A DNA stretch of 64,000 nucleotides from NCBI RefSeq assembly GCF_900116405.1, contig NZ_FPAQ01000009.1, positions 1 to 64,000 of the forward strand. Direction: 5' to 3'. How positions within the stretch are numbered: position 1 is the stretch's first letter; every line of letters begins with the position of its first letter. A model generated the notes under the pieces. That model was not told the origin of the DNA and did no database searches. It saw only the letters and a program-made list of their open reading frames with translations. This DNA comes from Halomonas saccharevitans. Lineage in GTDB: Bacteria; Pseudomonadota; Gammaproteobacteria; Pseudomonadales; Halomonadaceae. The translations under genes were made by a program, and so were the position numbers. Below are positions 53,447 to 64,000 of the stretch, one piece after another.

Positions 53447-53484
53447 AACGCAAGAAGGCGCCCCGAGGGGCGCCTTCTTGCGTT
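53447..53484. terminator. Terminator after fabB
   Basis: A perfect 18-bp stem (AACGCAAGAAGGCGCCCC with its complement) and a GA loop, preceded by extra copies of ACGCAAGA. It separates fabB from the convergent acyltransferase gene. Confidence 0.9.
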
Positions 53485-53522
53485 GACCATGCTTGCATTG
53501 GCCACGAGGGGTCGAGACCGGC

Positions 53523-54275
53523 TCAGGCCGGGCGCTTCACCGGCTCGGCCGTCTCGGGCCGCGGCACCTCGGAGATCTCGGCCAGGCGCGCCTCGATCCA
53601 GGCCTCCGCCTCGGCCATCACCTCTTCCGCCGTGCGCCCCTCGGTCTCGATCGGCGGACCGACCTCCAGGGTCAGCCGTCCCGGCTTCTTGACCCAGTGA
53701 CGACCCGGCCAGCGCTCTCCGGCGTTGTGGGCCACCGGCACCACCGGCATCCCGGCGCGACAGGCGATCACCGCGCCGCTCTTGTTGTAGCGCACGCGCG
53801 TCCCCGGCGAAACCCGGGTGCCCTCGGGGAAGATCAGCACCGAGAGCCCCGACTCGAGGCGCGCCTTGCCCTGAGTGAGTACTTGCTTCATCGCTCTGGC
53901 CGGTCGCGAGCGGTCCAGGGCGATGGGGTGCAGCAGGCGCAGCGCCCAGCCGAAGATCGGGATGTTCAAAAGCTCGCGCTTGAGTACCGTGCAGACCGGC
54001 GGATGCAGCAGCTGAAGGTAGACCGTCTCCCACTCGGACTGATGGTTGGAGAGGATCACGCAGGGGCCGTCCGGCAGGCGCTCATGGCCGCGAAACTCAT
54101 AGCGCACGCCGCAGATCAGGCGGAACCAGGCGATGATGAAGTGGTTGTAGAGGTTGAGCAGCCGGTAGCGGGACTGCAGCGGCAGGAAGGGGGCCGGGGG
54201 CAGGAAGAGCACCCCGCAGACCAGCATGGCCAGGACATAGCCGACATAGAAGATCAGGCTGCGGATCACATTCAT
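53523..54275 (-). CDS. 1-acyl-glycerol-3-phosphate acyltransferase-like (PlsC family)
   Basis: 250 residues with an N-terminal membrane helix. The acyltransferase motif I is NHQSEWE, so the Asp of the NHX4D signature is Glu; motif III is FPEGTRVSPG, and motif IV is MPVVPVAHNAG. PlsC-like enzymes acylate lysophosphatidic acid or other lyso-lipids. The NHxxxxE variant occurs in a subgroup of predicted acyltransferases, so activity is still likely. Start at 54275 overlaps the stop of the RmlD-like gene (ATGA), so both are cotranscribed. Confidence 0.88.
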   Translation of the reverse strand: MNVIRSLIFYVGYVLAMLVCGVLFLPPAPFLPLQSRYRLLNLYNHFIIAWFRLICGVRYEFRGHERLPDGPCVILSNHQSEWETVYLQLLHPPVCTVLKRELLNIPIFGWALRLLHPIALDRSRPARAMKQVLTQGKARLESGLSVLIFPEGTRVSPGTRVRYNKSGAVIACRAGMPVVPVAHNAGERWPGRHWVKKPGRLTLEVGPPIETEGRTAEEVMAEAEAWIEARLAEISEVPRPETAEPVKRPA

Positions 54276-55147
54276 TGCGGCGTGGACTCCTCGGCCCTGA
54301 CCAGGCACCAGGCATCCAGCATGCGGCCGACCTCCAGGCGCCAGGGCTTTTGATGGACGCCGAACACGTCCAGCACCCGCCGGCAGTTCAGCACCCGGCG
54401 CAGCGGCTGGTCGTGGTGATGCTTGAGCGCCTTGGCGTTGCCCAGCGCGACCCGCTCGCCGCGCCCCTCGAGGCGCGTATCGAGCTGGGTGCGCACCATC
54501 GAGACGAAGGTGAAGGCGCTCACCGGCTCGGTGCCGGCCAGGTGATAGCTGCCCCAGGCGTCGGCGCCGCAGTGCTGCTGCTGGAGCATGCCGATCAGCG
54601 CCATGGCCACGGCATCCGCCGAGGTCGGGCAGAAGATCACGTCGGACTCGGCGCGCACCTCACCGCCCTCGATGAAGGTATCGAGCAGCTCGCCGAGCCA
54701 GGCATGACTGCCCTCCAGGGCGAACAGCGGCCCCAGACGCACGATCAGATGGTGCGGCAGCTCGGCGCGGATCCGATCACCGGTGCGCACCAGCCGCCGC
54801 AGGCCGTCGTCCCGGGGCTCGGGGATCACGTGCTCGTCGATGGGAACGTCGAAGCCGTCCTCGTAGAGCTGGTCGGAGACGCACCACACCAGCGGGATGC
54901 CCGCCTCGCGACAGGTCTCCATGCAGGCCTCGACCGCCTCGGCGTGGGCCGTGACGGCCGCCGGCTCGGCGCTGAGCGGCCGCGACAGCGGCGGGATCAC
55001 CAGCGCATCCGGGCGCAGCGTCTCGAGCCGCGTCGGCGTGGTCTGCAACGCCGGCTCGATGGTGAGCTCGGTATCGCTGCGCCGGTTGGCCTCGCGGGCC
55101 ATCGCCAGGCTCAGGCAGTGGCCGGCCTCCAGAATCAGCAGCTTCAC
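54272..55147 (-). CDS. RmlD-like NAD(P)-binding protein, degenerate
   Basis: 291 residues in the layout of RmlD/dTDP-4-dehydrorhamnose reductase-type proteins (WCVSDQLYEDGFDVPIDE and LIVRLGPLFALEGSHAW match the family's VSTDYVFDG and RTSWVYG regions). The Gly-rich cofactor motif is changed (LEAGHCLSLA) and the YxxxK pair is not visible, so it may not be an active reductase. It precedes the PlsC-like gene with a four-base overlap and follows ssb. A structural or regulatory role in lipid or envelope metabolism is only a guess. Confidence 0.75.
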   Translation of the reverse strand: MKLLILEAGHCLSLAMAREANRRSDTELTIEPALQTTPTRLETLRPDALVIPPLSRPLSAEPAAVTAHAEAVEACMETCREAGIPLVWCVSDQLYEDGFDVPIDEHVIPEPRDDGLRRLVRTGDRIRAELPHHLIVRLGPLFALEGSHAWLGELLDTFIEGGEVRAESDVIFCPTSADAVAMALIGMLQQQHCGADAWGSYHLAGTEPVSAFTFVSMVRTQLDTRLEGRGERVALGNAKALKHHHDQPLRRVLNCRRVLDVFGVHQKPWRLEVGRMLDAWCLVRAEESTPQ

Positions 55148-55171
55148 GACATCTCCTCGGCTAACGCTCGC

Positions 55172-55813
55172 TTAGAACGGGATCTCGTCGTCGAAATCAT
55201 CGAAGCTGCCCGGATCCGGAGCGCCGTAGTTGCCGCCCTGCTGGGGCGGTGCCGGCTGCGGGGCCGGACGCTGGGGCTGACCGCCACCGTACTGGCCGCC
55301 CTGCTGAGGCGGCTGCTGACCGCCGCCGAAATTGCCACCCTGCTGGGGGGGCTGGCCGCCGCCGTACTGACCGCCCTGCTGCGGGGGCTGACCACCGCCG
55401 TACTGACCGCCCTGCTGCGGGGGTCGACCGCCGCCCTGCTGGCCGCCGCCGAAGCCGCCGCCCTGGCCGCCGTCACCGCGACCGTCGAGCATCTGCATGT
55501 CGTTGGCGACGATCTCGGTGCTGTACTTGTCCTGGCCGTTCTGGTCCTGCCACTTGCGGGTCTGCAGGCGGCCCTCGATGTAGACCTTGCTGCCCTTCTT
55601 GAGGTACTGCTGGGCGATCTCGGCGGTCTTGTTGAACAGCACGATCCGGTGCCACTCGGTGCGCTCCTGGCGCTGGCCGCTCTGCTTGTCCATCCAGGTG
55701 TCGCTGGTGGCCAGGTTGAGGTTGGCCACGGCAGTGCCGGAGGGCGTGAAGCGCACTTCCGGGTCCTGGCCGAGGTTGCCGATGAGGATGACCTTGTTGA
55801 TGCCACGGGCCAT
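55172..55813 (-). CDS. ssb: Single-stranded DNA-binding protein
   Basis: 213 residues. The OB fold (residues 1-110) starts [20 protein letters not shown] and includes [20 protein letters not shown] and [15 protein letters not shown]. The C-terminus is the conserved acidic tip DDFDDEIPF that binds RecO, PriA and other partners. The linker (residues 115-200) is long and has four 12-residue Gln/Gly/Pro repeats. ssb lies next to uvrA, with a YajR-like gene between them, as in Pseudomonas. Confidence 0.97.
   Translation of the reverse strand: MARGINKVILIGNLGQDPEVRFTPSGTAVANLNLATSDTWMDKQSGQRQERTEWHRIVLFNKTAEIAQQYLKKGSKVYIEGRLQTRKWQDQNGQDKYSTEIVANDMQMLDGRGDGGQGGGFGGGQQGGGRPPQQGGQYGGGQPPQQGGQYGGGQPPQQGGNFGGGQQPPQQGGQYGGGQPQRPAPQPAPPQQGGNYGAPDPGSFDDFDDEIPF
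55280..55423 (-). repeat. 36-bp repeats in the ssb linker
   Basis: Four near-identical units encode [12 protein letters not shown] (residues 131-178). The repeats are in frame and lie in the flexible linker that varies in length between species. Confidence 0.85.
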
Positions 55814-55893
55814 GGGGAACTCCTTGCTGTCATGAAATGCGTTATACGGCGATCGAGCGGCACCCAGGGCGCCCTTCCCGGATCATACGCGGC

Positions 55894-57288
55894 TCAAGCG
55901 CCGCTGTGGGGATTACCGGAGCCGGTGAGGCGCGCCAGGGCCTGCTCGTCGAGGCGCTGCCGGTCGACCTTCAGATAGGCCAGGCGCTCCTCGGGAACGA
56001 CCAGCACGTCCTCCACCCCGGCCACGTCGGCGAAGCGCGCCATCAGCGTCTCCAGGGCGTCATCCTGTTCGTTGTCGTCGAGCGCCACCACCTCGCTGGA
56101 GAGATGGCGGGGAGGTGTCATGCCGGCCATCGCCGCCAGCCAGGCCAGGCCCAGCAGGCCGCAGCCGATGAAGACCGCGGAGAGCCCCCACTGCTGGGCG
56201 AGCCAGCCGCCGAGCACCCCACCGAGGAAGGCGCCGAGGAACTGGCTGGTGGAGTAGACGCCCATGGCGGTGCCCTTGGCGCCGGCCGGGGCCAGCTTGC
56301 TGAGCATCGAGGGCAGGGTCGCCTCGAGCAGGTTGAAGGCGATGAAGAACAGCAGCAGCCAGCCGAACAGCGCCCAGATCCCCTCGCCGAGGCCCGCCAG
56401 CCCGAACAGGCTCAGGGTGATGCCGGTGATCGCGGAGAGACACATGGCCTTCATGCGGCGCTGTTTCTCGGCGACGATCACCAGCGGCACCATGGCCACG
56501 AAGGCCAGCAGCATGACGCCGAGATAGGTCAGGCCGTGCTGCTCGACGGCGATCCCCGCCTCTACCAGCCGGAAGGGCACGGCGACGAAGATCGCCATCA
56601 GCACCAGGTGCAGCGCGAAGATCGAGAGATCCATGCGCCACAGATCACTGCGCGCCAGGATGCTGCGTAGCTGCTCGCGGTCCATGCCGACGTCGCGGTG
56701 ACGCACGCGACGCGGCGCCGGCGGCACCAGCTTCCACAGTACCGCCATGCCCAGCAGCCCCAGGGCGGCGGTGAACCAGAAGACGCCCGACAGACCATAA
56801 TCCGCGGCGATCCAGGGCCCCAGCACCATGGCCACGGCGAAGGCCACGCCGATGGAGAGCCCGATGGTGGCCATGGCGGCGGTGCGTACCTCCTCGCGGG
56901 TCTGGTCGGCGAGCAGCGCCATGATGGCCGCGGCCACGGCACCGCTGCCCTGCAGGCAGCGCCCCAGGATCACCACGCCGATGGAGTCGGCCTGGGCGGC
57001 CACCAGGCTGCCGAGCATGAACAGCAGCAGCCCGACGGCGATCACCGGCTTGCGCCCCAGGCGGTCGGAGAGCAGCCCGAAGGGGATCTGCAGCACCGCC
57101 TGGGTGAGGCCGTAGATGCCCAGCGCCAGGCCGACCAGCAGCGGCGTGGCCCCCGCGAGGTCGTCGGCATACAGGGCCAGCACCGGCAGCACCATGAACA
57201 GCCCGAGCATGCGCGTGGCGTAGAGCCCGGCCAGCCCGGTGATGGCTCGACGCTCGGTGGCTAACAGCAGTCCTGAGACCTTTCGCAT
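55894..57288 (-). CDS. MFS transporter with C-terminal YAM domain (YajR-like)
   Basis: 464 residues with 12 membrane helices. [19 protein letters not shown] and [19 protein letters not shown] (MFS motif A) are typical of the YajR group. After helix 12 a cytoplasmic ferredoxin-like YAM domain follows (residues about 395-450: [20 protein letters not shown] and [19 protein letters not shown]), known from E. coli YajR. The substrate is unknown. Start at 57288; a longer frame exists but lies in the uvrA promoter region. It is divergent from uvrA. Confidence 0.85.
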   Translation of the reverse strand: MRKVSGLLLATERRAITGLAGLYATRMLGLFMVLPVLALYADDLAGATPLLVGLALGIYGLTQAVLQIPFGLLSDRLGRKPVIAVGLLLFMLGSLVAAQADSIGVVILGRCLQGSGAVAAAIMALLADQTREEVRTAAMATIGLSIGVAFAVAMVLGPWIAADYGLSGVFWFTAALGLLGMAVLWKLVPPAPRRVRHRDVGMDREQLRSILARSDLWRMDLSIFALHLVLMAIFVAVPFRLVEAGIAVEQHGLTYLGVMLLAFVAMVPLVIVAEKQRRMKAMCLSAITGITLSLFGLAGLGEGIWALFGWLLLFFIAFNLLEATLPSMLSKLAPAGAKGTAMGVYSTSQFLGAFLGGVLGGWLAQQWGLSAVFIGCGLLGLAWLAAMAGMTPPRHLSSEVVALDDNEQDDALETLMARFADVAGVEDVLVVPEERLAYLKVDRQRLDEQALARLTGSGNPHSGA

Positions 57289-57448
57289 AGCGATTAGAAC
57301 TTCCGTGGGCGGACCCTGGGGGCCCGGAGATGGACCGCATATTCTAGCGGCTCGCCACCCCCCAGGGAAAGCCGAGGACGGCGGCGCTTTGCCGCCGGTG
57401 CGGCCCGCCCCGTATAATCGAGGTTTTGCCGCGTCCGGCGAGGTGCGA
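57289..57448. promoter_or_regulatory. uvrA/MFS divergent promoter region
   Basis: For uvrA TTGCCG and a perfect TATAAT (57413-57418) are 18 bases apart; for the MFS gene TAGAAT (57346-57341, minus) has a weak TTTCCC -35. No LexA-type CTGT-N8-ACAG box is seen, so SOS control of uvrA is not supported by the sequence here. Confidence 0.6.
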
Positions 57449-60304
<2,856 letters not shown>

Positions 60305-60383
60305 TCCCATGACCCGGCGCGGCCGCCTCGATCTGAGGCTATCGCGTCGGGCCCCTGCCGCTACTCAGCCATAAGTCAGGCAT

Positions 60384-60413
60384 AAAAAACCGGCTCCCTG
60401 GGGGAGCCGGTTT
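60384..60413. terminator. Bidirectional terminator between uvrA and rplQ
   Basis: AAACCGGCTCCC pairs with GGGAGCCGGTTT around TGG, preceded by an A-run on the plus strand. It ends the alpha ribosomal operon (minus strand, T-run) and probably uvrA too. Confidence 0.9.
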
Positions 60414-60446
60414 GGGTCTCGGGACGTAAAGGTCACCGGTCGAGGA

Positions 60447-60830
60447 TCACTCCTCGGCGGCTTCCTCGACGACCGGACGGTCGACCAGTTCGACGAAGGC
60501 CATGGGGGCGTTGTCGCCGGTGCGGAAGCCGCACTTGAGGATACGGACGTAACCGCCCGGACGCTCGGCGTAACGCGGACCCAGCTCGTTGAAGAGCTTG
60601 CCGACCGTTTCCTTGGAGCGGGTACGGCTGAAGGCCAGACGACGGTTGGCGACGCTGTCCTGCTTGGCCAGGGTGATCAGCGGCTCGATGACGCGACGCA
60701 GCTCCTTGGCCTTGGGCAGGGTTGTCTTGATCACTTCGTGCTCGACCAGCGAGACAGACATGTTCTTGAACATGGCCTGACGATGCGTGCTGGTACGATT
60801 CAGGTGACGACCACTCTTACGATGACGCAT
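60447..60830 (-). CDS. rplQ: 50S ribosomal protein L17
   Basis: 127 residues. [20 protein letters not shown] and [19 protein letters not shown] are the L17 signatures. It is the last gene of the rpsM-rpsK-rpsD-rpoA-rplQ operon, 39 bases after rpoA. The C-terminal EEAAEE is a little longer than in E. coli. Confidence 0.97.
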   Translation of the reverse strand: MRHRKSGRHLNRTSTHRQAMFKNMSVSLVEHEVIKTTLPKAKELRRVIEPLITLAKQDSVANRRLAFSRTRSKETVGKLFNELGPRYAERPGGYVRILKCGFRTGDNAPMAFVELVDRPVVEEAAEE

Positions 60831-60869
60831 GGTTGTGATTCCTTACCAAACTGGGACTCGAGTCGAGGC

Positions 60870-61868
60870 TCACGCGGAGGCCTTGTCGTCCTTCAGGCTA
60901 GCGGGCGGCCAGTTTTCCAGCCGCATGCCCAGAGAAAGCCCGCGGGCGGCCAACACGTCCTTGATCTCATTCAGGGACTTCTTGCCGAGATTGGGGGTCT
61001 TCAGCAGCTCCACCTCGGTGCGCTGGATCAGATCCCCGATGTAGTAGATGTTCTCGGCCTTCAGGCAGTTGGCGCTGCGAACGGTCAACTCGAGATCGTC
61101 TACGGGGCGCAGCAGGATCGGATCGATATGATCCTCTTCCTCCACCACTTCCTGTTCCTTGTCGGCTTCCAGGTCGACGAACGCGGCCAGCTGCTCTTGC
61201 AGGATGGTAGCGCTGCGACGGATCGCCTCTTCCGGATCCAGGGTGCCGTCGGTTTCCAGGTTGATGATCAGCTTATCGAGGTCGGTGCGCTGTTCGACGC
61301 GCGCGGCCTCGACCGAGTAGGAAACCCGACGCACAGGGCTGAAGGTAGCATCCAGCTGCAGGCGACCGATGGCGCGGGACTCGTCGTCGGCGTCGCCACG
61401 AGCGTCCGCGGGCTCATAGCCGCGGCCGCGAGCGACCTTGAGCTGCATCTTCAGCTCGGATCCCTCGTTGACGTGGGCGATGACATGCTCGGGGTTGACG
61501 ATCTCGACGTCATGGTCGAGCGCGATATCCCCTGCCGTCACGACGGCCGGCCCCTGCTTGTTCAGCGAGAGCACTGCCTCGTCGCGGCTATGCATCCGGA
61601 GCGCCACGTCCTTGAGGTTCAGGAGGATTTCGATGACATCTTCCTGGACGCCCTCGATCGCGCTGTACTCATGCTCGACGCCGGTGATCTCGGCTTCCAC
61701 CACGGCACAGCCGGGCATGGACGAGAGCAGGATGCGACGCAGGGCATTCCCCAGCGTGTGGCCGAAGCCACGCTCGAAAGGCTCGAGCACGATCTTGGCG
61801 TGGTGTGCGCTGATCTCTTCGACCTTGATGTCACGAGGACGGAGAAACTCTGTCACTGAACGCTGCAT
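60870..61868 (-). CDS. rpoA: RNA polymerase alpha subunit
   Basis: 332 residues. The start at 61868 gives [20 protein letters not shown]; the longer frame is not conserved. The N-terminal domain directs dimerisation and beta/beta' binding ([20 protein letters not shown]). The C-terminal domain ([18 protein letters not shown] and [13 protein letters not shown]) binds UP elements and activators and carries the DNA-contact Arg in the VRSANCLK motif. Fourth gene of the alpha operon. Confidence 0.98.
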   Translation of the reverse strand: MQRSVTEFLRPRDIKVEEISAHHAKIVLEPFERGFGHTLGNALRRILLSSMPGCAVVEAEITGVEHEYSAIEGVQEDVIEILLNLKDVALRMHSRDEAVLSLNKQGPAVVTAGDIALDHDVEIVNPEHVIAHVNEGSELKMQLKVARGRGYEPADARGDADDESRAIGRLQLDATFSPVRRVSYSVEAARVEQRTDLDKLIINLETDGTLDPEEAIRRSATILQEQLAAFVDLEADKEQEVVEEEDHIDPILLRPVDDLELTVRSANCLKAENIYYIGDLIQRTEVELLKTPNLGKKSLNEIKDVLAARGLSLGMRLENWPPASLKDDKASA

Positions 61869-61951
61869 ATGAACACCTATCAGGCTGCCAAACGGATTGT
61901 CGGTACTCCAGGTCGCCCCCGCGGACGGGGACGACACGACGCGGGCGCCGC

Positions 61952-62572
61952 TTACTTGGAGTACAGCTCGACGATCAGGTTTTCGTTGATGTCGGCAGAC
62001 AGGTCACCGCGTTCAGGCAGGGCCTTGAAAGTGCCTTCCATCTTCTTGGCATCGGTCTCGACCCACACCACGTCGCCGCGGTTGGCGGCGATGGCCAGGG
62101 AAGTCTGGATGCGCGCCTGGTTCTTCGCCTTCTCACGGACGGAGACCACGTCACCCGGCTTGACCTGGTAGGACGCCACGTTGACGGTCTTGCCGTTGAC
62201 GGAGATCGCCTTGTGGCTGACCAGCTGGCGTGACTCCGAGCGCGTGGAGCCGAAGCCCATGCGGTAGACGACGTTATCCAGTCGGGATTCGAGAAGCTGC
62301 AGCAACAACTCGCCGGTCGCGCCCTTCAGACGGGCCGCTTCCTTGTAGTAGTTGCGGAACTGCTTCTCGAGTACGCCGTACATGCGACGTACTTTCTGCT
62401 TCTCGCGAAGCTGCAAGCCGTAGTCGGAAAGACGCTGACGGCGCTGGCCGTGCACACCCGGAATCTGCTCGGATTTGCACTTCTTCTCGAAGGGAGTGAC
62501 ACCGCTCTTGAGGAAGAGATCGGTCCCCTCACGACGAGACAGTTTGCACTTCGGTCCAATGTAACGAGCCAT
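61952..62572 (-). CDS. rpsD: 30S ribosomal protein S4
   Basis: 206 residues. [20 protein letters not shown] and [20 protein letters not shown] (S4 domain) are typical. S4 begins 30S assembly and in gammaproteobacteria represses its own operon by binding the rpsM leader. It lies between rpsK and rpoA. Confidence 0.98.
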   Translation of the reverse strand: MARYIGPKCKLSRREGTDLFLKSGVTPFEKKCKSEQIPGVHGQRRQRLSDYGLQLREKQKVRRMYGVLEKQFRNYYKEAARLKGATGELLLQLLESRLDNVVYRMGFGSTRSESRQLVSHKAISVNGKTVNVASYQVKPGDVVSVREKAKNQARIQTSLAIAANRGDVVWVETDAKKMEGTFKALPERGDLSADINENLIVELYSK

Positions 62573-62584
62573 GAATCTGTCTCC

Positions 62585-62971
62585 TTAAACGCGGCGTTTC
62601 TTCGGCGGACGGCAGCCATTGTGCGGAATGGGCGTCGCGTCGGTGATGCTTTGCACGCGGAAGCCGGCGGCATTGAGCGCGCGCACGGCAGATTCACGGC
62701 CAGGACCGGGGCCCTTGACCAGCACGTCGACGTTTTTCACACCATACTCGGCTGCAGCGGTCGCTGCACGTTCGCTTGCCACTTGAGCAGCGAACGGGGT
62801 GCTCTTGCGAGAACCACGAAAACCCGAACCACCGGCAGTCGCCCAGGAAAGGGCGTTGCCCTGGCGGTCTGTGATCGTAATGATCGTGTTGTTAAAAGAG
62901 GCATGGATATGCGCAACGGCATCCACGACCTGCTTTTTAACCTTTTTACGGTTGCTACGCGGGTTAGCCAT
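62585..62971 (-). CDS. rpsK: 30S ribosomal protein S11
   Basis: 128 residues. The [20 protein letters not shown] and [18 protein letters not shown] segments and the Arg-rich CRPPKKRRV end are typical of S11, which sits on the 30S platform. 12 bases precede rpsD, which is downstream. Confidence 0.98.
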   Translation of the reverse strand: MANPRSNRKKVKKQVVDAVAHIHASFNNTIITITDRQGNALSWATAGGSGFRGSRKSTPFAAQVASERAATAAAEYGVKNVDVLVKGPGPGRESAVRALNAAGFRVQSITDATPIPHNGCRPPKKRRV

Positions 62972-63010
62972 GTTGATGTCTATTCCTGTCTTTACGCCAG
63001 AACGTGCGTG

Positions 63011-63367
63011 TTATTTGCGGATCGGCTTGCGCGGGCCCTTACGGGTACGCGCATTGGTCTTGGTACGCTGACCACGCAGCGGAAGACCACGACGATGACG
63101 CAGACCACGATAGCAACCCAGGTCCATGAGACGCTTGATGTTCAGCGTCACATCACGACGAAGGTCACCTTCCACGGTGTACTTGCCGACTTCAGAGCGC
63201 AGGGTATCCAGATCTTCACTGGACAGCTCCTGGATCTTGATGGTCGGCGCGATGCCGGTCGCGGCACAGATCTCCTGCGCGCGAGTACGGCCAATCCCGA
63301 AGATATAGGTCAGCGAGATCGCCGCATGCTTGTTGTCCGGGATATTGACGCCTGCAATACGGGCCAT
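63011..63367 (-). CDS. rpsM: 30S ribosomal protein S13
   Basis: 118 residues. [20 protein letters not shown] and the [20 protein letters not shown] tail are typical of S13, which contacts the ribosomal head and tRNA. First gene of the alpha operon; its mRNA leader is where S4 represses translation in E. coli. Confidence 0.98.
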   Translation of the reverse strand: MARIAGVNIPDNKHAAISLTYIFGIGRTRAQEICAATGIAPTIKIQELSSEDLDTLRSEVGKYTVEGDLRRDVTLNIKRLMDLGCYRGLRHRRGLPLRGQRTKTNARTRKGPRKPIRK

Positions 63368-63425
63368 CAGCTTACTCCGAAATTTGAGCGGCTTGCTCGA
63401 TTAATCATCTACAAAAGGCGCAACA

Positions 63426-63461
63426 GCATACCCCTTTCCTCGCCTGAGGACAAGGGGCATG
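63426..63461 (-). promoter_or_regulatory. Hairpin in the rpmJ-rpsM leader
   Basis: CCCCTT and AAGGGG with an inner TCCTC/GAGGA and a GCCT loop, extended by GCAT/ATGC. It lies in the 124-base gap upstream of rpsM, where S4 binds a pseudoknot in E. coli. It may be that operator or a processing/attenuation site. Confidence 0.4.
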
Positions 63462-63491
63462 CCGGCACCCGGTTCAGTGCAGCGTCGGGTA

Positions 63492-63605
63492 TTAACCCTG
63501 GCGCTGCTTGTGCCGCGGCTCGCTGCAGATGACGCGCACGGCGCCATTGCGACGAATGATCTTGCAGTTGCGGCACATTTTCTTCACGGAAGCTCGAACT
63601 TTCAT
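63492..63605 (-). CDS. rpmJ: 50S ribosomal protein L36
   Basis: 37 residues: [20 protein letters not shown] then [17 protein letters not shown]. The zinc ligands Cys11, Cys14, Cys27 and His32 are present, so this is the zinc-binding C+ form. It sits between secY and rpsM, its normal place. Confidence 0.97.
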   Translation of the reverse strand: MKVRASVKKMCRNCKIIRRNGAVRVICSEPRHKQRQG

Positions 63606-63634
63606 CGTTCTCTCCAAATCGCCAGCGGCGCGCC

Positions 63635-64000
63635 TCAGCGCATGATGCCGCCGCTACCGTAGCCTTTCAGGTTGGACTTCTTCATCACCGACTCGTACTG
63701 ATTCGACATGAGGTGCGACTGCACCTGGGCCATGAAGTCCATGATGACCACTACCACGATCAGCAGCGAAGTGCCGCCGAAGAAGAACGGCACGTTCCAG
63801 GCCACGATCAGGAACTGGGGCATCAGGGAAACCGCAGTGATGTAAAGCGCGCCGAACAGGGTCAAGCGGGTCATGACCTTGTCGATGTAGCGAGCGGTCT
63901 GCTCGCCGGGGCGGATGCCCGGCAGGAAGGCCCCTGACTTCTTGAGGTTGTCAGCGACATCCTTAGGGTTGAAGACCAGCGCTGTGTAAAAGAAGCAGAA
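63635..64000 (-). CDS. secY: Protein translocase subunit SecY, C-terminal part
   Basis: About 121 residues are visible, cut by the window edge. The frame runs from the window end ([20 protein letters not shown] then [20 protein letters not shown]) to the last helices and ends [16 protein letters not shown]. These are the cytoplasmic loop after TM8 and TM9-10 of SecY, the channel of the Sec translocon. It ends the spc operon just before rpmJ. Confidence 0.97.
   Translation of the reverse strand, partial: FCFFYTALVFNPKDVADNLKKSGAFLPGIRPGEQTARYIDKVMTRLTLFGALYITAVSLMPQFLIVAWNVPFFFGGTSLLIVVVVIMDFMAQVQSHLMSNQYESVMKKSNLKGYGSGGIMR

Noticed and set aside
57289..57448. LexA/SOS box upstream of uvrA
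   Set aside because: No CTGT-N8-ACAG or close variant is present, despite uvrA being SOS-controlled in E. coli.

Overview
This 64 kb, GC-rich window looks like chromosomal sequence from a halophilic or marine gammaproteobacterium of the Halomonadaceae (Halomonas-like) type. This rests on gene orders shared with Pseudomonas and Oceanospirillales (ribF-ileS-lspA-fkpB-ispH; rplU-rpmA-obgE-proB; uvrA facing an MFS gene and ssb; rpsM-rpsK-rpsD-rpoA-rplQ) and on many osmolyte or amino-acid uptake and catabolism genes. I could not run a database search, so the genus is an inference.

Layout. 1-3400: start of an IS30-family transposase next to a minus-strand type IV minor-pilin operon (pilE/fimT/pilV/pilW/pilX-like) whose variable parts are AT-rich; no pilY1 is visible before the IS. 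3556-16820: conserved housekeeping blocks for isoprenoid, lipoprotein and FAD synthesis, murJ, rpsT, proB, obgE, rpmA, rplU, ispB and a tRNA-Pro(CGG). 16973-20189: an hdhA-like dehydrogenase, a secreted serine hydrolase, a decayed DUF808 pseudogene and a universal stress protein. 20314-28369: a LysR gene divergent from a catabolic cluster: aldehyde dehydrogenase, dipeptidase-like protein with missing metal ligands, divergent BCCT transporter, an orphan 583-residue protein, a DUF3726-type protein and a RidA protein. 28398-34989: a second LysR with a beta-alanine-type module (omega-aminotransferase, MmsA, small membrane protein, sodium:solute symporter, unknown protein). 35037-39271: a small membrane protein, a membrane-anchored TlpA-like protein and rapA. 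39404-49490: TIGR01777 epimerase divergent from a light/oxidative-stress-type cluster (renalase-like flavoprotein, CbiX, MerR/LitR-like regulator, photolyase, NTF2-like, SDR, flavin desaturase-like protein, DUF1365, cyclopropane-fatty-acid synthase, DUF2878). 49440-57288: a GGDEF/EAL protein, fabA-fabB, a PlsC-like acyltransferase, an RmlD-like protein, ssb and a YajR-like MFS protein. 57449-64000: uvrA, then the alpha ribosomal-protein operon (rplQ back to rpsM), rpmJ and the 3' part of secY.

Best candidates for something undescribed: (1) the 20-28 kb catabolic cluster, whose transporter, dipeptidase-like protein and DUF3726 protein all depart from textbook active or binding sites and which carries a large protein of no recognisable family; (2) the photolyase/lipid cluster, where the MerR regulator has lost the B12-binding His motif and operator-like half-sites lie both at the cluster promoter and inside a coding sequence. 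Smaller points include 30-bp in-frame tandem repeats in ribF, a single-base frameshift that explains the DUF808 pseudogene, and a candidate dispersed repeat upstream of mmsA.
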